A stretch of 64,000 nucleotides of DNA from the NCBI RefSeq assembly GCF_002902845.1, contig NZ_PPTF01000020.1:1-64000 (forward strand), given 5' to 3'. The notes under the pieces were generated by a model. The model saw only the letters and a program-made list of their open reading frames with translations, searched no databases and had not been told where the DNA came from. Shown here one piece after another: positions 53,678 to 63,330 of the stretch. The position numbers and the translations under genes are program-made. Numbering within the stretch: the stretch's first letter is position 1; each line of letters begins with the position of its first letter. This DNA comes from Chromobacterium sinusclupearum (GTDB lineage: Bacteria; Pseudomonadota; Gammaproteobacteria; Burkholderiales; Chromobacteriaceae).

Positions 53678-53693
53678 ATTGCATTGCAGCAAT
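53678..53693. promoter_or_regulatory. Palindrome before malate synthase
   Basis: ATTGC-ATTGCA-GCAAT is a perfect 16-base palindrome 35 bases upstream of the malate synthase start and near the expected promoter. It is a candidate operator for the divergent LysR protein. Confidence 0.4.
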
Positions 53694-53728
53694 TCTTTTT
53701 CCCTTACCGCTATCCAAGGAGCGCGCGC

Positions 53729-55324
53729 ATGGCAGCCAATCTTCCGCAGGGCGTGGAAATCCTCGCCGATGTCACCCCGGCTTACGCCGAAATCCTCACC
53801 CCCGAGGCTTTGGCTTTCGTCGCCAAGCTGCATCGCCGCTTCGAGGCCACGCGCCGCGAGCGCATGGCAGCCCGCGTGGCGCGCCAGGCGGAGCTGGACT
53901 CCGGCAAGCTGCCGGACTTCCTGCCCCAAACCGCCGCCGTGCGCGCCGGCGACTGGAAGATCGCCCCGCTGCCGGCGGACCTGTTGGACCGCCGCGTGGA
54001 AATCACCGGCCCGGTGGAGCGCAAGATGATGATCAACGCGCTGAATTCCGGCGCCAAGAGCTTCATGGCGGACTTCGAGGACTCCAACTGTCCGAGCTGG
54101 GACAACCAGATCAGCGGCCAGATCAATGTCCGCGACGCCTACCGCAAGACCATTTCCTACACCAGCCCGGAAGGCAAGCAGTATCAGCTCAACGACAGCA
54201 TCGCCACCCTGCTGCTGCGTCCGCGCGGCTGGCATTTGATGGAAAAGCACGTCAAGGTGGACGGCGAGAGCGTGTCCGGTAGCCTGTTCGACTTTGGCCT
54301 GTCCTTCTTCCACAACATCCATTACCTGCGCGAACACGGCAGCGCCACCTATTACTATCTGCCCAAGATGGAAAGCCATCTGGAAGCGCGGCTGTGGAAC
54401 GATGTGTTCGTGTTCGCCCAGAACGAGCTGAACGTCCCGCAAGGCACGATCAAGGCCACGGTGCTGATCGAGACCATCCTCGCCGCCTTCGAGATGGATG
54501 AAATCCTGTACGAACTGCGCGAGCACTCCGCCGGCCTGAATGCCGGCCGCTGGGACTACATCTTCAGCTGCATCAAGAAGTTCAAGCAGAACCGCGACTT
54601 CTGCCTGGCCAACCGCGCCCAGATCACCATGACCGTGCCCTTCATGCGCGCCTACGCCCTGTTGCTGCTGAAGACCTGCCACCACCGCCAGGCCCCGGCC
54701 ATAGGCGGCATGGCGGCGCTGATTCCGATCAAGAACGACGCAGCGGCCAATGAAAAGGCGCTGGCCGGCGTCAAGGCGGACAAGGACCGCGACGCCACCG
54801 ACGGCTACGACGGCGGCTGGGTGGCCCACCCGGGCCTGGTGCCGATTGCCGACGCCGCTTTCAGCGCCGTGCTGGGCGACGCGCCCAACCAGATCGCCAA
54901 GCAGCGCCCGGACGTACAGGTGAGCGCCGCCGATCTCTTGAACTTCCAGCCGGAAGCGCCGATCACCGAGGCGGGCCTGGCCATGAACATCAACGTCGGC
55001 ATTCAGTATCTGGGTGCCTGGATCTCCGGCAACGGCTGCGTGCCCATCCACAACCTGATGGAAGACGCCGCCACCGCCGAAATCTCCCGCTCGCAGATCT
55101 GGCAATGGATACGCTCGCCCAAGGGCGTGCTGGACGACGGCCGCAAGGTCACAGTCGAGCTGTTCCGCGCGCTGCAGGCCCAGGAAGTGGCCAAGCTGAA
55201 AGCCGAATACGGCAGCCGCTGGACGCAACAGTATGACGACGCGGCCAAGATGTTCGACCTGCTGACCACCTCGGACGACTTCGTCGAATTCCTGACGCTG
55301 CCGGGCTACGAATACATCGCCTGA
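53729..55324 (+). CDS. aceB: Malate synthase A
   Basis: A 531-residue enzyme that condenses glyoxylate and acetyl-CoA to malate. SGAKSFMADFEDSNCPSWDN and ATVLIETILAAFEMDEILYE carry the catalytic and magnesium-binding acidic residues, and SGNGCVPIHNLMEDAATAEI is the family C-terminal signature. AAGGAG before ATG 53729 fixes the start; the frame is open far upstream but without support. No isocitrate lyase gene is adjacent. Confidence 0.95.
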   Translation: MAANLPQGVEILADVTPAYAEILTPEALAFVAKLHRRFEATRRERMAARVARQAELDSGKLPDFLPQTAAVRAGDWKIAPLPADLLDRRVEITGPVERKMMINALNSGAKSFMADFEDSNCPSWDNQISGQINVRDAYRKTISYTSPEGKQYQLNDSIATLLLRPRGWHLMEKHVKVDGESVSGSLFDFGLSFFHNIHYLREHGSATYYYLPKMESHLEARLWNDVFVFAQNELNVPQGTIKATVLIETILAAFEMDEILYELREHSAGLNAGRWDYIFSCIKKFKQNRDFCLANRAQITMTVPFMRAYALLLLKTCHHRQAPAIGGMAALIPIKNDAAANEKALAGVKADKDRDATDGYDGGWVAHPGLVPIADAAFSAVLGDAPNQIAKQRPDVQVSAADLLNFQPEAPITEAGLAMNINVGIQYLGAWISGNGCVPIHNLMEDAATAEISRSQIWQWIRSPKGVLDDGRKVTVELFRALQAQEVAKLKAEYGSRWTQQYDDAAKMFDLLTTSDDFVEFLTLPGYEYIA

Positions 55325-55339
55325 CCGCCAGCCATGGCT

Positions 55340-55375
55340 TGCCAAACGGCCCAAATGCGGCCGTTTGGCATTTTT
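55340..55375 (+). terminator. Rho-independent terminator after aceB
   Basis: TGCCAAACGGCC at 55340-55351 pairs perfectly with GGCCGTTTGGCA at 55359-55370, followed by TTTTT. Confidence 0.92.
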
Positions 55376-55472
55376 CATCGACAATGAAAATGCCACACAG
55401 CATGGAACCGGCGCTTGCCAAGTGAATCGAAGCGGAGTCTACTTTCCGCCATCCATCCGCTCAGGAGCCGAA

Positions 55473-56165
55473 ATGAAAAAATCCCGCATCAAACCCATGC
55501 TGATGTGCTGCCTATTGGCTGGCGCGGCGCCGTTCGCCGTCGCTGACGGCATTCAGCTCAATCTATCCGCCAATGCGCAGCGCGAAGTCCCTAACGACGA
55601 GATCTCCGCCACGCTGTATGTGCAACAAAGCAACAGTCAAGCGGCAGTCCTGGCGGACAGGTTGAACAAGATCACCGCCAGCGGCCTGGCACAGGGCAAA
55701 ACATACAAGGAAGTCCAGCTTTCCAGCGGCAGCTACAACACCTGGCCCAGCTACGACAAGAACGGCAAGATCAACGGCTGGCAAGGCCGTTCGGAAATCC
55801 AGCTGAAGAGCCGCAACTTCAGCCAGGCGGCAGAACTGATCGCCAAGCTGCAGCAAACCATGCTGTTGCAGGGCGTGCAATTCGGCGTATCCGATCTGGC
55901 GCGGCGCGAGGCCGAGCAAGGCATGATTCCGGAGGCCATCGCCAGCCTGAAGAGCCAGGCCGAGATCGCCGCCAAGGCCCTGGGCAAGAGCGTGGTCAAC
56001 ATTCAGCAGCTGGACATCGGCCAGCAAAACCACGGCTTCAGGCCCCCGGTCATGATGATGAAGGCGGCGATGGCCGGCGCCGAAGCCAATGTCGCCCAGC
56101 CAGACCTGCAACCGGGCCAAAGCCAGCTGCAACTGCAAGTCAGCGGCAAGGTCGAACTCAAGTAA
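55473..56165 (+). CDS. SIMPL-domain (DUF541) periplasmic protein
   Basis: A 230-residue exported protein with a 24-residue signal peptide. The SIMPL pattern is visible in LNLSANAQREVPNDEISATL, GSYNTWPSYDKNGKINGWQG and LKSQAEIAAKALGKSVVNIQ. Members such as BP26 form oligomeric channels or rings and are linked to oxidative stress, but their molecular role is unsettled. CAGGAG precedes ATG 55473. Single gene. Confidence 0.88.
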   Translation: MKKSRIKPMLMCCLLAGAAPFAVADGIQLNLSANAQREVPNDEISATLYVQQSNSQAAVLADRLNKITASGLAQGKTYKEVQLSSGSYNTWPSYDKNGKINGWQGRSEIQLKSRNFSQAAELIAKLQQTMLLQGVQFGVSDLARREAEQGMIPEAIASLKSQAEIAAKALGKSVVNIQQLDIGQQNHGFRPPVMMMKAAMAGAEANVAQPDLQPGQSQLQLQVSGKVELK

Positions 56166-56254
56166 GGCTTTCAGCCCCGGCCGGCTTGCGCTAAAGTTAG
56201 GTGCTGGCCGCCCCGGGGGCCGGCAACCTCCCCGTCATCTCTCCATCGCCGAAA

Positions 56255-56866
56255 ATGAAACTGATCGCCTCTTTGACCAGCCCCTATGCCCGCAAGGTGC
56301 GCATCGTGCTGGCTGAAAAGAAAATCGACTGCCCGCTCGAGGAAGATGTGCCCTGGAGCGACAACACCCGCGTGCCGGAGTACAACCCGCTGGGCAAGGT
56401 GCCCGTGCTGGAACTGGACGACGGCTCCACGCTGTATGACTCGCGAGTGATAGTCGAATATCTGGAAAACAGCTCGCCCGTGTCGCGCCTGCTGCCGCAG
56501 GACAACCGTCAGATCATCAACACCCGGCGCTGGGAGGCGCTGGCGGACGGCATCATCGACGCCATGGTGACCATCGTGCTGGAACATCGCCGCCCGCCTG
56601 AAAAGCAGATGGAGGAAGTGGTGGAGCGCCAGCGCGGCAAGATTCTGCGCGGCCTGGCCGCGCTGTCGGAAGACTTGGGCGAGAAGCCATGGTGCACCAG
56701 CCACGGCTACAGCCTGGCCGATATCGCCGTTGGCTGCTGCCTGGCTTATCTGGACTTCCGCGCGCCGGAAATCCAATGGCGCGCCGCGTATCCGAACCTG
56801 GACGGGCTGCTGCAGCGTTTGAACCAACGCCAGTCCTTCATCGACACTGAGCCGCCCGCAGCCTGA
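56255..56866 (+). CDS. Glutathione S-transferase (YibF-like)
   Basis: A 203-residue GST-fold protein. The N-terminal thioredoxin-like domain has LTSPYARKVRIVLAEKKIDC, with Ser8 the likely glutathione-activating residue, and NPLGKVPVLELDDG with the cis-proline. The helical C-terminal domain has SLADIAVGCCLAYLDFRAP. ATG 56255 gives the standard start. Ends at a clear terminator. Confidence 0.9.
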   Translation: MKLIASLTSPYARKVRIVLAEKKIDCPLEEDVPWSDNTRVPEYNPLGKVPVLELDDGSTLYDSRVIVEYLENSSPVSRLLPQDNRQIINTRRWEALADGIIDAMVTIVLEHRRPPEKQMEEVVERQRGKILRGLAALSEDLGEKPWCTSHGYSLADIAVGCCLAYLDFRAPEIQWRAAYPNLDGLLQRLNQRQSFIDTEPPAA

Positions 56867-56888
56867 TTTTTAACGGCTTCCGGCAAAG

Positions 56889-56916
56889 CGCCACCGGTAA
56901 GAACCGGTGGCGTTTT
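56889..56916 (+). terminator. Rho-independent terminator after the GST gene
   Basis: CGCCACCGGT at 56889-56898 pairs with ACCGGTGGCG at 56903-56912, loop AAGA, followed by TTTT. Confidence 0.9.
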
Positions 56917-56928
56917 CATTTGCCGTAT

Positions 56929-57612
56929 TCAGATCAAGCCGGCGGCGATATTGATCATCAACGCCAGCACGGTGGCATTGAAGAAGAAAGCCAGCACGCA
57001 ATGCACGGTCCCGGTGCGGCGCTGGCAAGAACTGGTGAAGCTGACGTCCGCGGTCTGGCCCGAGGTGCCGATGATGAAGGCAAAATACAGAAAATCGCTG
57101 TAGTCCGGCTGATCCGTGCCCGGAAACTCCAAGCCGCCGGACCCGCCGCGCGCCTCCTCGGCATAAAAGGCCCGCGCATAGTGCAAGGCGAACATCACAT
57201 GGGTAAACGCCCAGGACGACAACAGCGTCAGCACCGCCAAACCGATATGGGTTGCGCGCTGCCAGCCGTGCATGTCCTTCACCACCGCCAACTCCATCAC
57301 GATAGCGCTCAGGCTGGCCGCCGCCGCCAGGCACACCAGCAACAGCACCAGCCACTGTCCTTCATCCTCCAATCTGGCCCAATGCCTCACCGACTGGCGG
57401 CGCGGCCCGAACATCATGCCGCCGGCCAAGGCCAGATACAGCCAGGCGCCGGCGTTCCAGCCGACGATGTAGCGAGTGACATCGTGCATCTCGACGACAT
57501 AAGGCAGGATCAGGATGACCAACATGCCGAACAACGCCGACCAGCTCAAGCGGGGCCGAGCCAGCACGAGGCGGACAAATAGGGAACGACGGGCGATGGC
57601 GAACAGGGTCAT
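56929..57612 (-). CDS. DUF1345 family inner-membrane protein
   Basis: A 227-residue membrane protein with about five helices. The hallmark segments are GWNAGAWLYLALAGGMMF, VLTLLSSWAFTHVMFALHYA and DFLYFAFIIGTSGQTADVSF. It converges on the GST gene. Function unknown in the family. Confidence 0.85.
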   Translation of the reverse strand: MTLFAIARRSLFVRLVLARPRLSWSALFGMLVILILPYVVEMHDVTRYIVGWNAGAWLYLALAGGMMFGPRRQSVRHWARLEDEGQWLVLLLVCLAAAASLSAIVMELAVVKDMHGWQRATHIGLAVLTLLSSWAFTHVMFALHYARAFYAEEARGGSGGLEFPGTDQPDYSDFLYFAFIIGTSGQTADVSFTSSCQRRTGTVHCVLAFFFNATVLALMINIAAGLI

Positions 57613-57763
57613 GGGCTACTCTTGCTCCTTGATTGAGGTGGATGGAAGCGCCAGCGATGGACTCAAAAATCCCAATTGACATGTGCAATTTATAACAAAT
57701 ATTTATTTTTGTTTTTCCAAAAAACCGGGCACAATCCGCAAATCGACAAAACAGGACAACAGC

Positions 57764-58534
57764 ATGAGCTCGGCATCTTACTCGCCCCAGCAGCCTGCGA
57801 TGCTGAATGATGACGCCTTACTCGAGCCGGTTTGCCAAAGGCTGGCATGCCAAGATTTCTGCCTGCTTCCCGCGGATAGGACGCGTCAGCTGCTATTACA
57901 GGGCAATGCGTCGGCGCTGGATGACTGGGAAGCGTTCCATGATAGCTGGAACCACTTGCAGTTGGACAAATTCATGGCGGATGGCGGCCGCTACCGCAAA
58001 CGGCTGCATGCCACGCTCAGCGCCCAGCCTGGCGCGCGCCACGCCCGCGCCGAGCCGCATCAGCCGCATTACCAGAGCCGCTTCTACAATCCGCTGAACG
58101 GCGGCGTGCCGCGCCACTACGAGCCGATACGCAACGAGATCCTGCTCGGCCACACCATGCAATCCGTGCTAAAGCTCGCTTGCAGCGTGTTCGGCAAGCT
58201 CTCGCCATACACGCCGTGGCACATCGAGGCGCACCAGTACCGGATCGAGGCGCGCAACCGCCTGTCGGGCAAACCCACCCCGGAAGGCATACATCGCGAC
58301 GGCATGCAGTTTCTGTTGATCATGATGGTGGGCCGGCACAATCTGGTGAACGGCGCCACCGAACTGTACAACTTGGAACATGAGCCGCTGGCCGAGTTCA
58401 CGCTGACCGACCCGCTGGACCTGGTTCTCATCAACGACGAACGGGTGCTGCACGGGGTGACGCCGGTCGCGCAACTGGACCCCTCCCGCGATGGCATCCG
58501 CGATGTGCTGTTGCTGAGTTTTAGGCGGCGCTGA
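57764..58534 (+). CDS. 2-oxoglutarate/Fe(II) dioxygenase of the PF10014 family
   Basis: A 256-residue enzyme of the group that includes L-isoleucine 4-hydroxylase. The iron ligands are likely His177 and Asp179 (EGIHRDGMQF) and His230 (ERVLHGVTPV). No signal peptide. AGGACAACAGC precedes ATG 57764. The 5' flank (57680-57720) is AT-rich. It lies 77 bases upstream of an NTF2-like protein gene and near a convergent MFS exporter. A free amino acid is the likely substrate, by family; the specific one is not visible. Confidence 0.82.
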   Translation: MSSASYSPQQPAMLNDDALLEPVCQRLACQDFCLLPADRTRQLLLQGNASALDDWEAFHDSWNHLQLDKFMADGGRYRKRLHATLSAQPGARHARAEPHQPHYQSRFYNPLNGGVPRHYEPIRNEILLGHTMQSVLKLACSVFGKLSPYTPWHIEAHQYRIEARNRLSGKPTPEGIHRDGMQFLLIMMVGRHNLVNGATELYNLEHEPLAEFTLTDPLDLVLINDERVLHGVTPVAQLDPSRDGIRDVLLLSFRRR

Positions 58535-58611
58535 CGCTGCCCTGCGCGCCGGATATCCAGACCGCGCAAACCGGCGTAAAGTGGCGATATCGTCCGCATG
58601 AGGGGGCCGCC

Positions 58612-59001
58612 ATGCAAGATCATCCCGTCGCCCAGCTGATCGCCGCCGCCGATGTGGCGATCAACGCGCAAGACTTTGACCGGCTCATGGATTTCTACGC
58701 CGACGACGCCGTTCTGGTGATCCGCCCTGGACTCAACGCCTGCGGCAAAGAGCAGATCCGGCAAGCCTTTATCGCCATCGCCGCCCATTTCAACCACAGC
58801 CTGCAAGTCAGCCAGGATGCCGTGCATATTCTGCACAGCTGCGCCAGCGCGCTGGCCTTGGCCAAAACCCGGTTGAAGGCGGATGAGCTGGACGAAATCA
58901 CTCGCGACGCCACCTATGTCTTCGCTCAGGACACTGACGGCGCCTGGCGCTGCACCATAGACAACTCCTACGGCCACCAATTGCTGGAGCCGCAGCAGTA
59001 A
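58612..59001 (+). CDS. NTF2/SnoaL-like protein
   Basis: A 129-residue cone-fold protein with DFDRLMDFYADDAVLVIRPG and TYVFAQDTDGAWRCTIDNSY, typical of ketosteroid-isomerase-like NTF2 proteins that act as hydrolases, isomerases or adaptor subunits. ATG 58612 has GAGGGGG upstream. It may be cotranscribed with the dioxygenase gene. Reaction unknown. Confidence 0.8.
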   Translation: MQDHPVAQLIAAADVAINAQDFDRLMDFYADDAVLVIRPGLNACGKEQIRQAFIAIAAHFNHSLQVSQDAVHILHSCASALALAKTRLKADELDEITRDATYVFAQDTDGAWRCTIDNSYGHQLLEPQQ

Positions 59002-59010
59002 GCCAGTTTC

Positions 59011-60231
59011 TCAAGCGCCACGCCGGGGAGCCACAGCCCAAGCCATGGCCAACAAGGCGCAGAGCAGACCCAGCGCCGCCATGGCCCAAGCCCAGGCAGA
59101 GCCGGCTCGCAGCAACACCGCGCCTATCGCCGCCAGCCCGGCCAAGGTTTGCAGCAGGAAACCGCACAACGCCATCGCATGCGCGCCATGATCCGGCCCT
59201 TCCGACACCGCCAGCGCCATGCTGTTGGGAAACAGTACCGCCTGGCAGAAGGTCAGCAGACCATACAGCAACAAGAATCCAACCATGCCGCTCGCCCCGT
59301 CCAAGCCGCCACTCAGCCAGCATCCGGCCAACATCAAGGCGATCAAGGCAAGACTCACGCTGCCGCCCTTGAGCAAGCGGGCCGCACCCAGCCGCAGCAC
59401 GCTGCGATTGACCAATAACGCCCCAGCAAAATAAGCCGCGCCCAGCAACAGGCCGACCGCGCCATATGCGGCCACAGACAAGCCATAGTGCTGCTGAAAC
59501 AAAAATGGACTGGCCTGCTGCAATACAACGATGGCGGCGAAGCCCGCTCCGCCGGCGCAGGACGCATACAAAAAGCGTGGTCGCGCCAACAGTTCACGGT
59601 AACTGGACAAGATGCCGCTCTGGCCGACTCCACCTGCTTGCAACGGCAGGTTGCGCCCCAGCCAAGCAATGGCGAGGCCGATCGTCGCCAATAAAAGGAA
59701 ACCATAGCGCCAATGGCCATACTGGCCGATCAGCCCGCCGATGAACTGACCGCCCCCCATGGCGGTGATGAACGCCACCGACAATAACGACAACCGCTTC
59801 ACCAGTTCATCGCCGCTCCAGGCATCACGCACCACAATGCGGCCTACGATGGCGCAACCACCAGCGGCAATGCCCTGCGCCGCGCGCAGAACCAGCATGA
59901 TCGCCCCGGAGTTTGTCAGAGCCAGCAGCAAGTCGCATAGCACGAACAGCGCCAGCGAGCCGTTCAGCGCCACCCGCCGTCCGCGCCTCTGCGCGATATC
60001 CCCCCATAATGGCACGGCCAGCGCCGCTCCCATCACGAACACGGCGACTGTCGCCTCAGCCAAGGGGCGACTTAACGACAATTCACTCATCACTTTCGGA
60101 AGCGATGGCAAGTAAACGGTTGTGGCCATCTGAGTAACGAACACCAGCAAACAAGCAATAAGCATCAACTTAGATGACGATTTTTTCTTTTGGCATTTCA
60201 ATGCAGCAAGCGCCGCCAGATCTGTTGTCAT
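59011..60231 (-). CDS. MFS drug-efflux transporter (Bcr/CflA type)
   Basis: A 406-residue exporter with 12 helices. The DHA1 motifs are VYLPSLPKVMSELSLS in helix 1, GDIAQRRGRRVALNGSLALF in the loop 2-3, and LVLRAAQGIAAGGCAIVGRI in helix 4. ATG 60231 gives the usual cytoplasmic N-terminus; no good ribosome site is seen there and an extension to 60333 is open. It converges on the NTF2-like gene with a 9-base gap. Confidence 0.85.
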   Translation of the reverse strand: MTTDLAALAALKCQKKKSSSKLMLIACLLVFVTQMATTVYLPSLPKVMSELSLSRPLAEATVAVFVMGAALAVPLWGDIAQRRGRRVALNGSLALFVLCDLLLALTNSGAIMLVLRAAQGIAAGGCAIVGRIVVRDAWSGDELVKRLSLLSVAFITAMGGGQFIGGLIGQYGHWRYGFLLLATIGLAIAWLGRNLPLQAGGVGQSGILSSYRELLARPRFLYASCAGGAGFAAIVVLQQASPFLFQQHYGLSVAAYGAVGLLLGAAYFAGALLVNRSVLRLGAARLLKGGSVSLALIALMLAGCWLSGGLDGASGMVGFLLLYGLLTFCQAVLFPNSMALAVSEGPDHGAHAMALCGFLLQTLAGLAAIGAVLLRAGSAWAWAMAALGLLCALLAMAWAVAPRRGA

Positions 60232-60433
60232 AGAGTTCAAGCAAACCAAGGAATAAGAGCGACTATTAAAACAGCCGGAGACAAGGCGAATCGCGGCAAG
60301 CAGAACAAGCGCTCGCATAAGGGCTGTTGACATGGATCGTGAAAACGCGGCAAACGGGCACCGTGCCGCAACACAGGGCGGGTTTGCCGCGAAAGTTGGG
60401 ATTGTCTACCAGGCCGATCCGGCCTGGCAAGGA

Positions 60434-60727
60434 TCAGATCAGGCCCTCATTGATTCCCAAAGCCTCCAACAGCTGCTCCGGCGTGTCTGCCTTGGCGAAA
60501 GCCTGGCGCAGCTTGTTAAAGGCCTGGGCGGCATGATCGGGATGCTTGGCGAACGGCACCAGGCCGTCATAGCTCCATCCCGCCGCCGCCAGCGCTTGCT
60601 TGCGGAAATTCATGCCGTCGTTGCCGCCGCCTCCCATGGCCACCAGGGCCTGCTCCATCAGGACATGCGGCTGCGGCGTCCTGCTGAGGGTGACAAAATG
60701 TTTGCTGTGGACTTCGTCGAAGTGCAT
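60434..60727 (-). CDS. Conserved hypothetical protein (97 aa)
   Basis: A 97-residue soluble protein with LSRTPQPHVLMEQALVAMGG, NDGMNFRKQALAAAGW and FNKLRQAFAKADTPEQLLEA. It reads as mostly helical. GACGCAACC precedes ATG 60727; the frame is open to 60847. I recognise no family. It is followed downstream by a CCAGGCC/GGCCTGG palindrome at 60409-60427. Confidence 0.65.
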   Translation of the reverse strand: MHFDEVHSKHFVTLSRTPQPHVLMEQALVAMGGGGNDGMNFRKQALAAAGWSYDGLVPFAKHPDHAAQAFNKLRQAFAKADTPEQLLEALGINEGLI

Positions 60728-60847
60728 GGTTGCGTCCCCGTCGCTGCATGATCGTTTTATAGTTTTAGTTCTAACTGTTCTCATGTGCAGCAAAAAAGCC
60801 GAAACCAATGGTTTCGGCCTATACGACGCGGACAAGCGATGAGGCAA

Positions 60848-61063
60848 TCAGGACGTATGCGACTTCAACAAGACGTACAACTCGTCCTTCAGCTTCAGCT
60901 TTTCTTTCTTCAGCACTTCAATTTCCTGCTGAGTAGCGGAAACAATCCGTTCTTCCATGTTCTTGATCTGCTGGTCCAGCTGGTTGTGCAGGTCGAACAG
61001 CTTGGCGAAACGGGCATCTTCTGTCTTCAGGCGAGAAATCAGATCGCGGTATTCGGGAAACAT
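60848..61063 (-). CDS. YdcH family protein (DUF465)
   Basis: A 71-residue coiled-coil protein. FPEYRDLISRLKTEDARFAK and VLKKEKLKLKDELYVLL are the DUF465 signature. GGAGG precedes the ATG. Function unknown; the family is small, cytoplasmic and often stress- or motility-linked. Confidence 0.9.
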   Translation of the reverse strand: MFPEYRDLISRLKTEDARFAKLFDLHNQLDQQIKNMEERIVSATQQEIEVLKKEKLKLKDELYVLLKSHTS

Positions 61064-61167
61064 CAGCAGCCTCCTGGGTGGGGTGTCGGCGCTGGCCGCG
61101 CCGGCTCATGACCCCATGCTAAAGGCAAATCCTTGCTGGCCGCTTGACCTGCCTCAGCTAAAGCGCC

Positions 61168-62067
61168 TCATTTCTGCACGGCGGGCGCCGGAATATTCAG
61201 CAGCATGCCGCCGCCCTCCCCGCTGACCACGCCAGGCATCTGGCCATTCCATTTATCGATGTAGGCGCGCTGCAGCTTCAGCCTCTCCCAGGCCAGCAGC
61301 CTGTCGTCCAGCGACGAGGCCAGCGCGCGGTTGGCCGCTGCCTCGCCCTCGGCAATCGCCACCTTTTTCCTTGCCTCGGCCTGGGCCGCGCGCACTTCGT
61401 TTTCGGTGCGGATGGAGTCCTGGATCGCCTTGGTCTTGGCATTGACCGCGTTGGCCAGTTCCGGCGGCGGCCGGAGCGCCCCCACCAGGCCGAATTGCTG
61501 GATGGTCACGCCTATCGGCTGCGTGCGCCGGTTCAACTCCGCCGCCACGCGGTTCAGAAACTCTTCCTTCTTGACGCCGTTGATATCGTCAAAACTGTAT
61601 TCGGAACCGATGGCCACCACGATATTGCGGGCGGTGTCTCGCAGATAGCCATGCGTCCAGTTGGAGATGTCGTCGGCGCGGAAACGGGTATAGAACTCCG
61701 GCACCTTGTCGGCGCGCAGCAGGTAGGACACCGCCACGTCTATCGCCACCGGCACCGAGTCCTTGGTATTGAAACTCAACTCCTCGTTAGCCGGACTGCC
61801 CTCGGTAGCCGACCGGGTCCATACCTCGCGCTGCACGAAGGTGGGGTACACCACCACCACGCTCTGGATGGGGTTGTAAAACACAAAGCCGGTGACCACG
61901 TTTTCCTTGCTGATGCCGCGGTCTACCAAACGGTTGATCTTGATGCCGGTATAGCCGGGATTGATCACGGTCCAGCTCAATATGGTCTTGTCCAATATAT
62001 TGAACAATACGATCAAGCCCAGTGCGGCCACGCCAAGTTTCCACATCCATCCCTTCAACGCTTGCAT
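61168..62067 (-). CDS. SPFH/prohibitin-family membrane protein
   Basis: A 299-residue protein with an N-terminal membrane anchor (LGVAALGLIVLFNILDK), an SPFH/Band-7 domain (VINPGYTGIKINRLVDRGIS to about residue 200) and a charged helical tail (VRAAQAEARKKVAIAEGEAA). It resembles prohibitins more than HflC. ATG 62067 was chosen because it puts the anchor next to the start; the frame is open to 62331. It is divergent from hflK, with 231 bases between. Confidence 0.85.
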   Translation of the reverse strand: MQALKGWMWKLGVAALGLIVLFNILDKTILSWTVINPGYTGIKINRLVDRGISKENVVTGFVFYNPIQSVVVVYPTFVQREVWTRSATEGSPANEELSFNTKDSVPVAIDVAVSYLLRADKVPEFYTRFRADDISNWTHGYLRDTARNIVVAIGSEYSFDDINGVKKEEFLNRVAAELNRRTQPIGVTIQQFGLVGALRPPPELANAVNAKTKAIQDSIRTENEVRAAQAEARKKVAIAEGEAAANRALASSLDDRLLAWERLKLQRAYIDKWNGQMPGVVSGEGGGMLLNIPAPAVQK

Positions 62068-62298
62068 GCCATCATCCCGATAAATGGGCAACGGTGCCGC
62101 CGGCGCCATCCGCCAGCCATCTGCCCACCACAGCATATGTCTTGCAAACAATTCAATGCAATATGGATAAGCTAGGTTTGCGATGGTTGCCGCCCGAACG
62201 CATCTGCAATGGGCTAAATTGGCAACAGATGTCATCCAAGCGGCATCGACTGCGTTAACCCGCTTAACAAGAAGGTCAAAACACCAGGATGCCCCTCC

Positions 62299-63330
62299 AT
62301 GCCCAGCCAGTCCCCTCCCAGAGAAACCCACGCCGCGGATTCGACATTCGGCGCCATTCGCCAGCGCCTGGACTACACGCTGGCGTTGCTAGGCATGCGC
62401 GGCAAGGGGCTGGCGCTGTTATCCGGGATGGCCGCCATCGTCTGGCTGGCTTCGGGCATCTATCGCGTGCAGCCCGACGAGCAAGGCGTGGTGCAGCGCT
62501 TCGGCCACTGGACCGACACCACCTCGGCCGGCCTGCACTACCACCTGCCCTGGCCGATCGAAACCGTGCAGTTGCCCAAGGCCACCCAGATCAAGCAACT
62601 GAAGCTGGCCAATTTGTACGAAGGCTCGCCGCCGGACGCGGCCGACCCGCGCGAGAAACAGATGCTGACCGGCGATGAAAACATCGTCGAGGCCGATTGC
62701 GCGGTATTCTGGCGCATCAAGGACGCCGGCCAGTTCCTGTTCCGCACCAACAAGCCGGAAGAGGCGCTGCGCATCACCGCCGAAGGCGCCTTGCGCGAGG
62801 TGCTCTCGCACACCCCCATCCAGGCGGCGATGTCGAACCGCCGCCAACAGGTGGCCGAGGAGACCCGCGGCCTGATCCAGCAAAGGCTGGATGCCCAGCA
62901 AGCCGGCATCCTGATCACCCAGGTGCAGCTGCAGCGGGTGGACCCGCCGGCGGCGGTGATCGACGCCTTCAACGATGTGCAGCGCGCCCGCGCCGACCAG
63001 GAGCGCGCCCGCAACGAGGCCCAGGCCTACAGCAACGACATCCTGCCCAAGGCGCGCGGCGAGGCGGAACGCATCCGCCAGGAGGCCGAGGCCTATCGCA
63101 GCCAGGTGGTCAATCTGGCGCAGGGCGAGGCCAAACGTTTTGATTCGGTGTACCAGACCTACGCCCAAGCCAAGGATGTGACCGCCTGGCGCCTGTATCT
63201 GGAAAGCATGGACGAGATGCTGAAAAAGGCCAGCAAGGTGGTGATAGACGGCACCGGCAAGAACGGCGCCGGCGTGCTGCCGCTATTGCAGCTGCAGGAC
63301 AAAGCCAAGGCCGGCAAGGAGAACCGCTGA
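62299..63330 (+). CDS. hflK: HflK, FtsH protease modulator
   Basis: A 343-residue SPFH protein that with HflC surrounds the FtsH protease in the inner membrane. A cytoplasmic N-terminus (about 45 residues) is followed by one helix (LSGMAAIVWLASGIYRVQPD), then the SPFH domain (EQGVVQRFGHWTDTTSAGLH, ADCAVFWRIKDAGQFLF, ITQVQLQRVDPPAAVIDAFN) and a coiled-coil tail. It lacks the long Gly/Pro-rich N-terminus of E. coli HflK, so it is a short form. Its stop overlaps the next start by one base (TGATG). Confidence 0.85.
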   Translation: MPSQSPPRETHAADSTFGAIRQRLDYTLALLGMRGKGLALLSGMAAIVWLASGIYRVQPDEQGVVQRFGHWTDTTSAGLHYHLPWPIETVQLPKATQIKQLKLANLYEGSPPDAADPREKQMLTGDENIVEADCAVFWRIKDAGQFLFRTNKPEEALRITAEGALREVLSHTPIQAAMSNRRQQVAEETRGLIQQRLDAQQAGILITQVQLQRVDPPAAVIDAFNDVQRARADQERARNEAQAYSNDILPKARGEAERIRQEAEAYRSQVVNLAQGEAKRFDSVYQTYAQAKDVTAWRLYLESMDEMLKKASKVVIDGTGKNGAGVLPLLQLQDKAKAGKENR

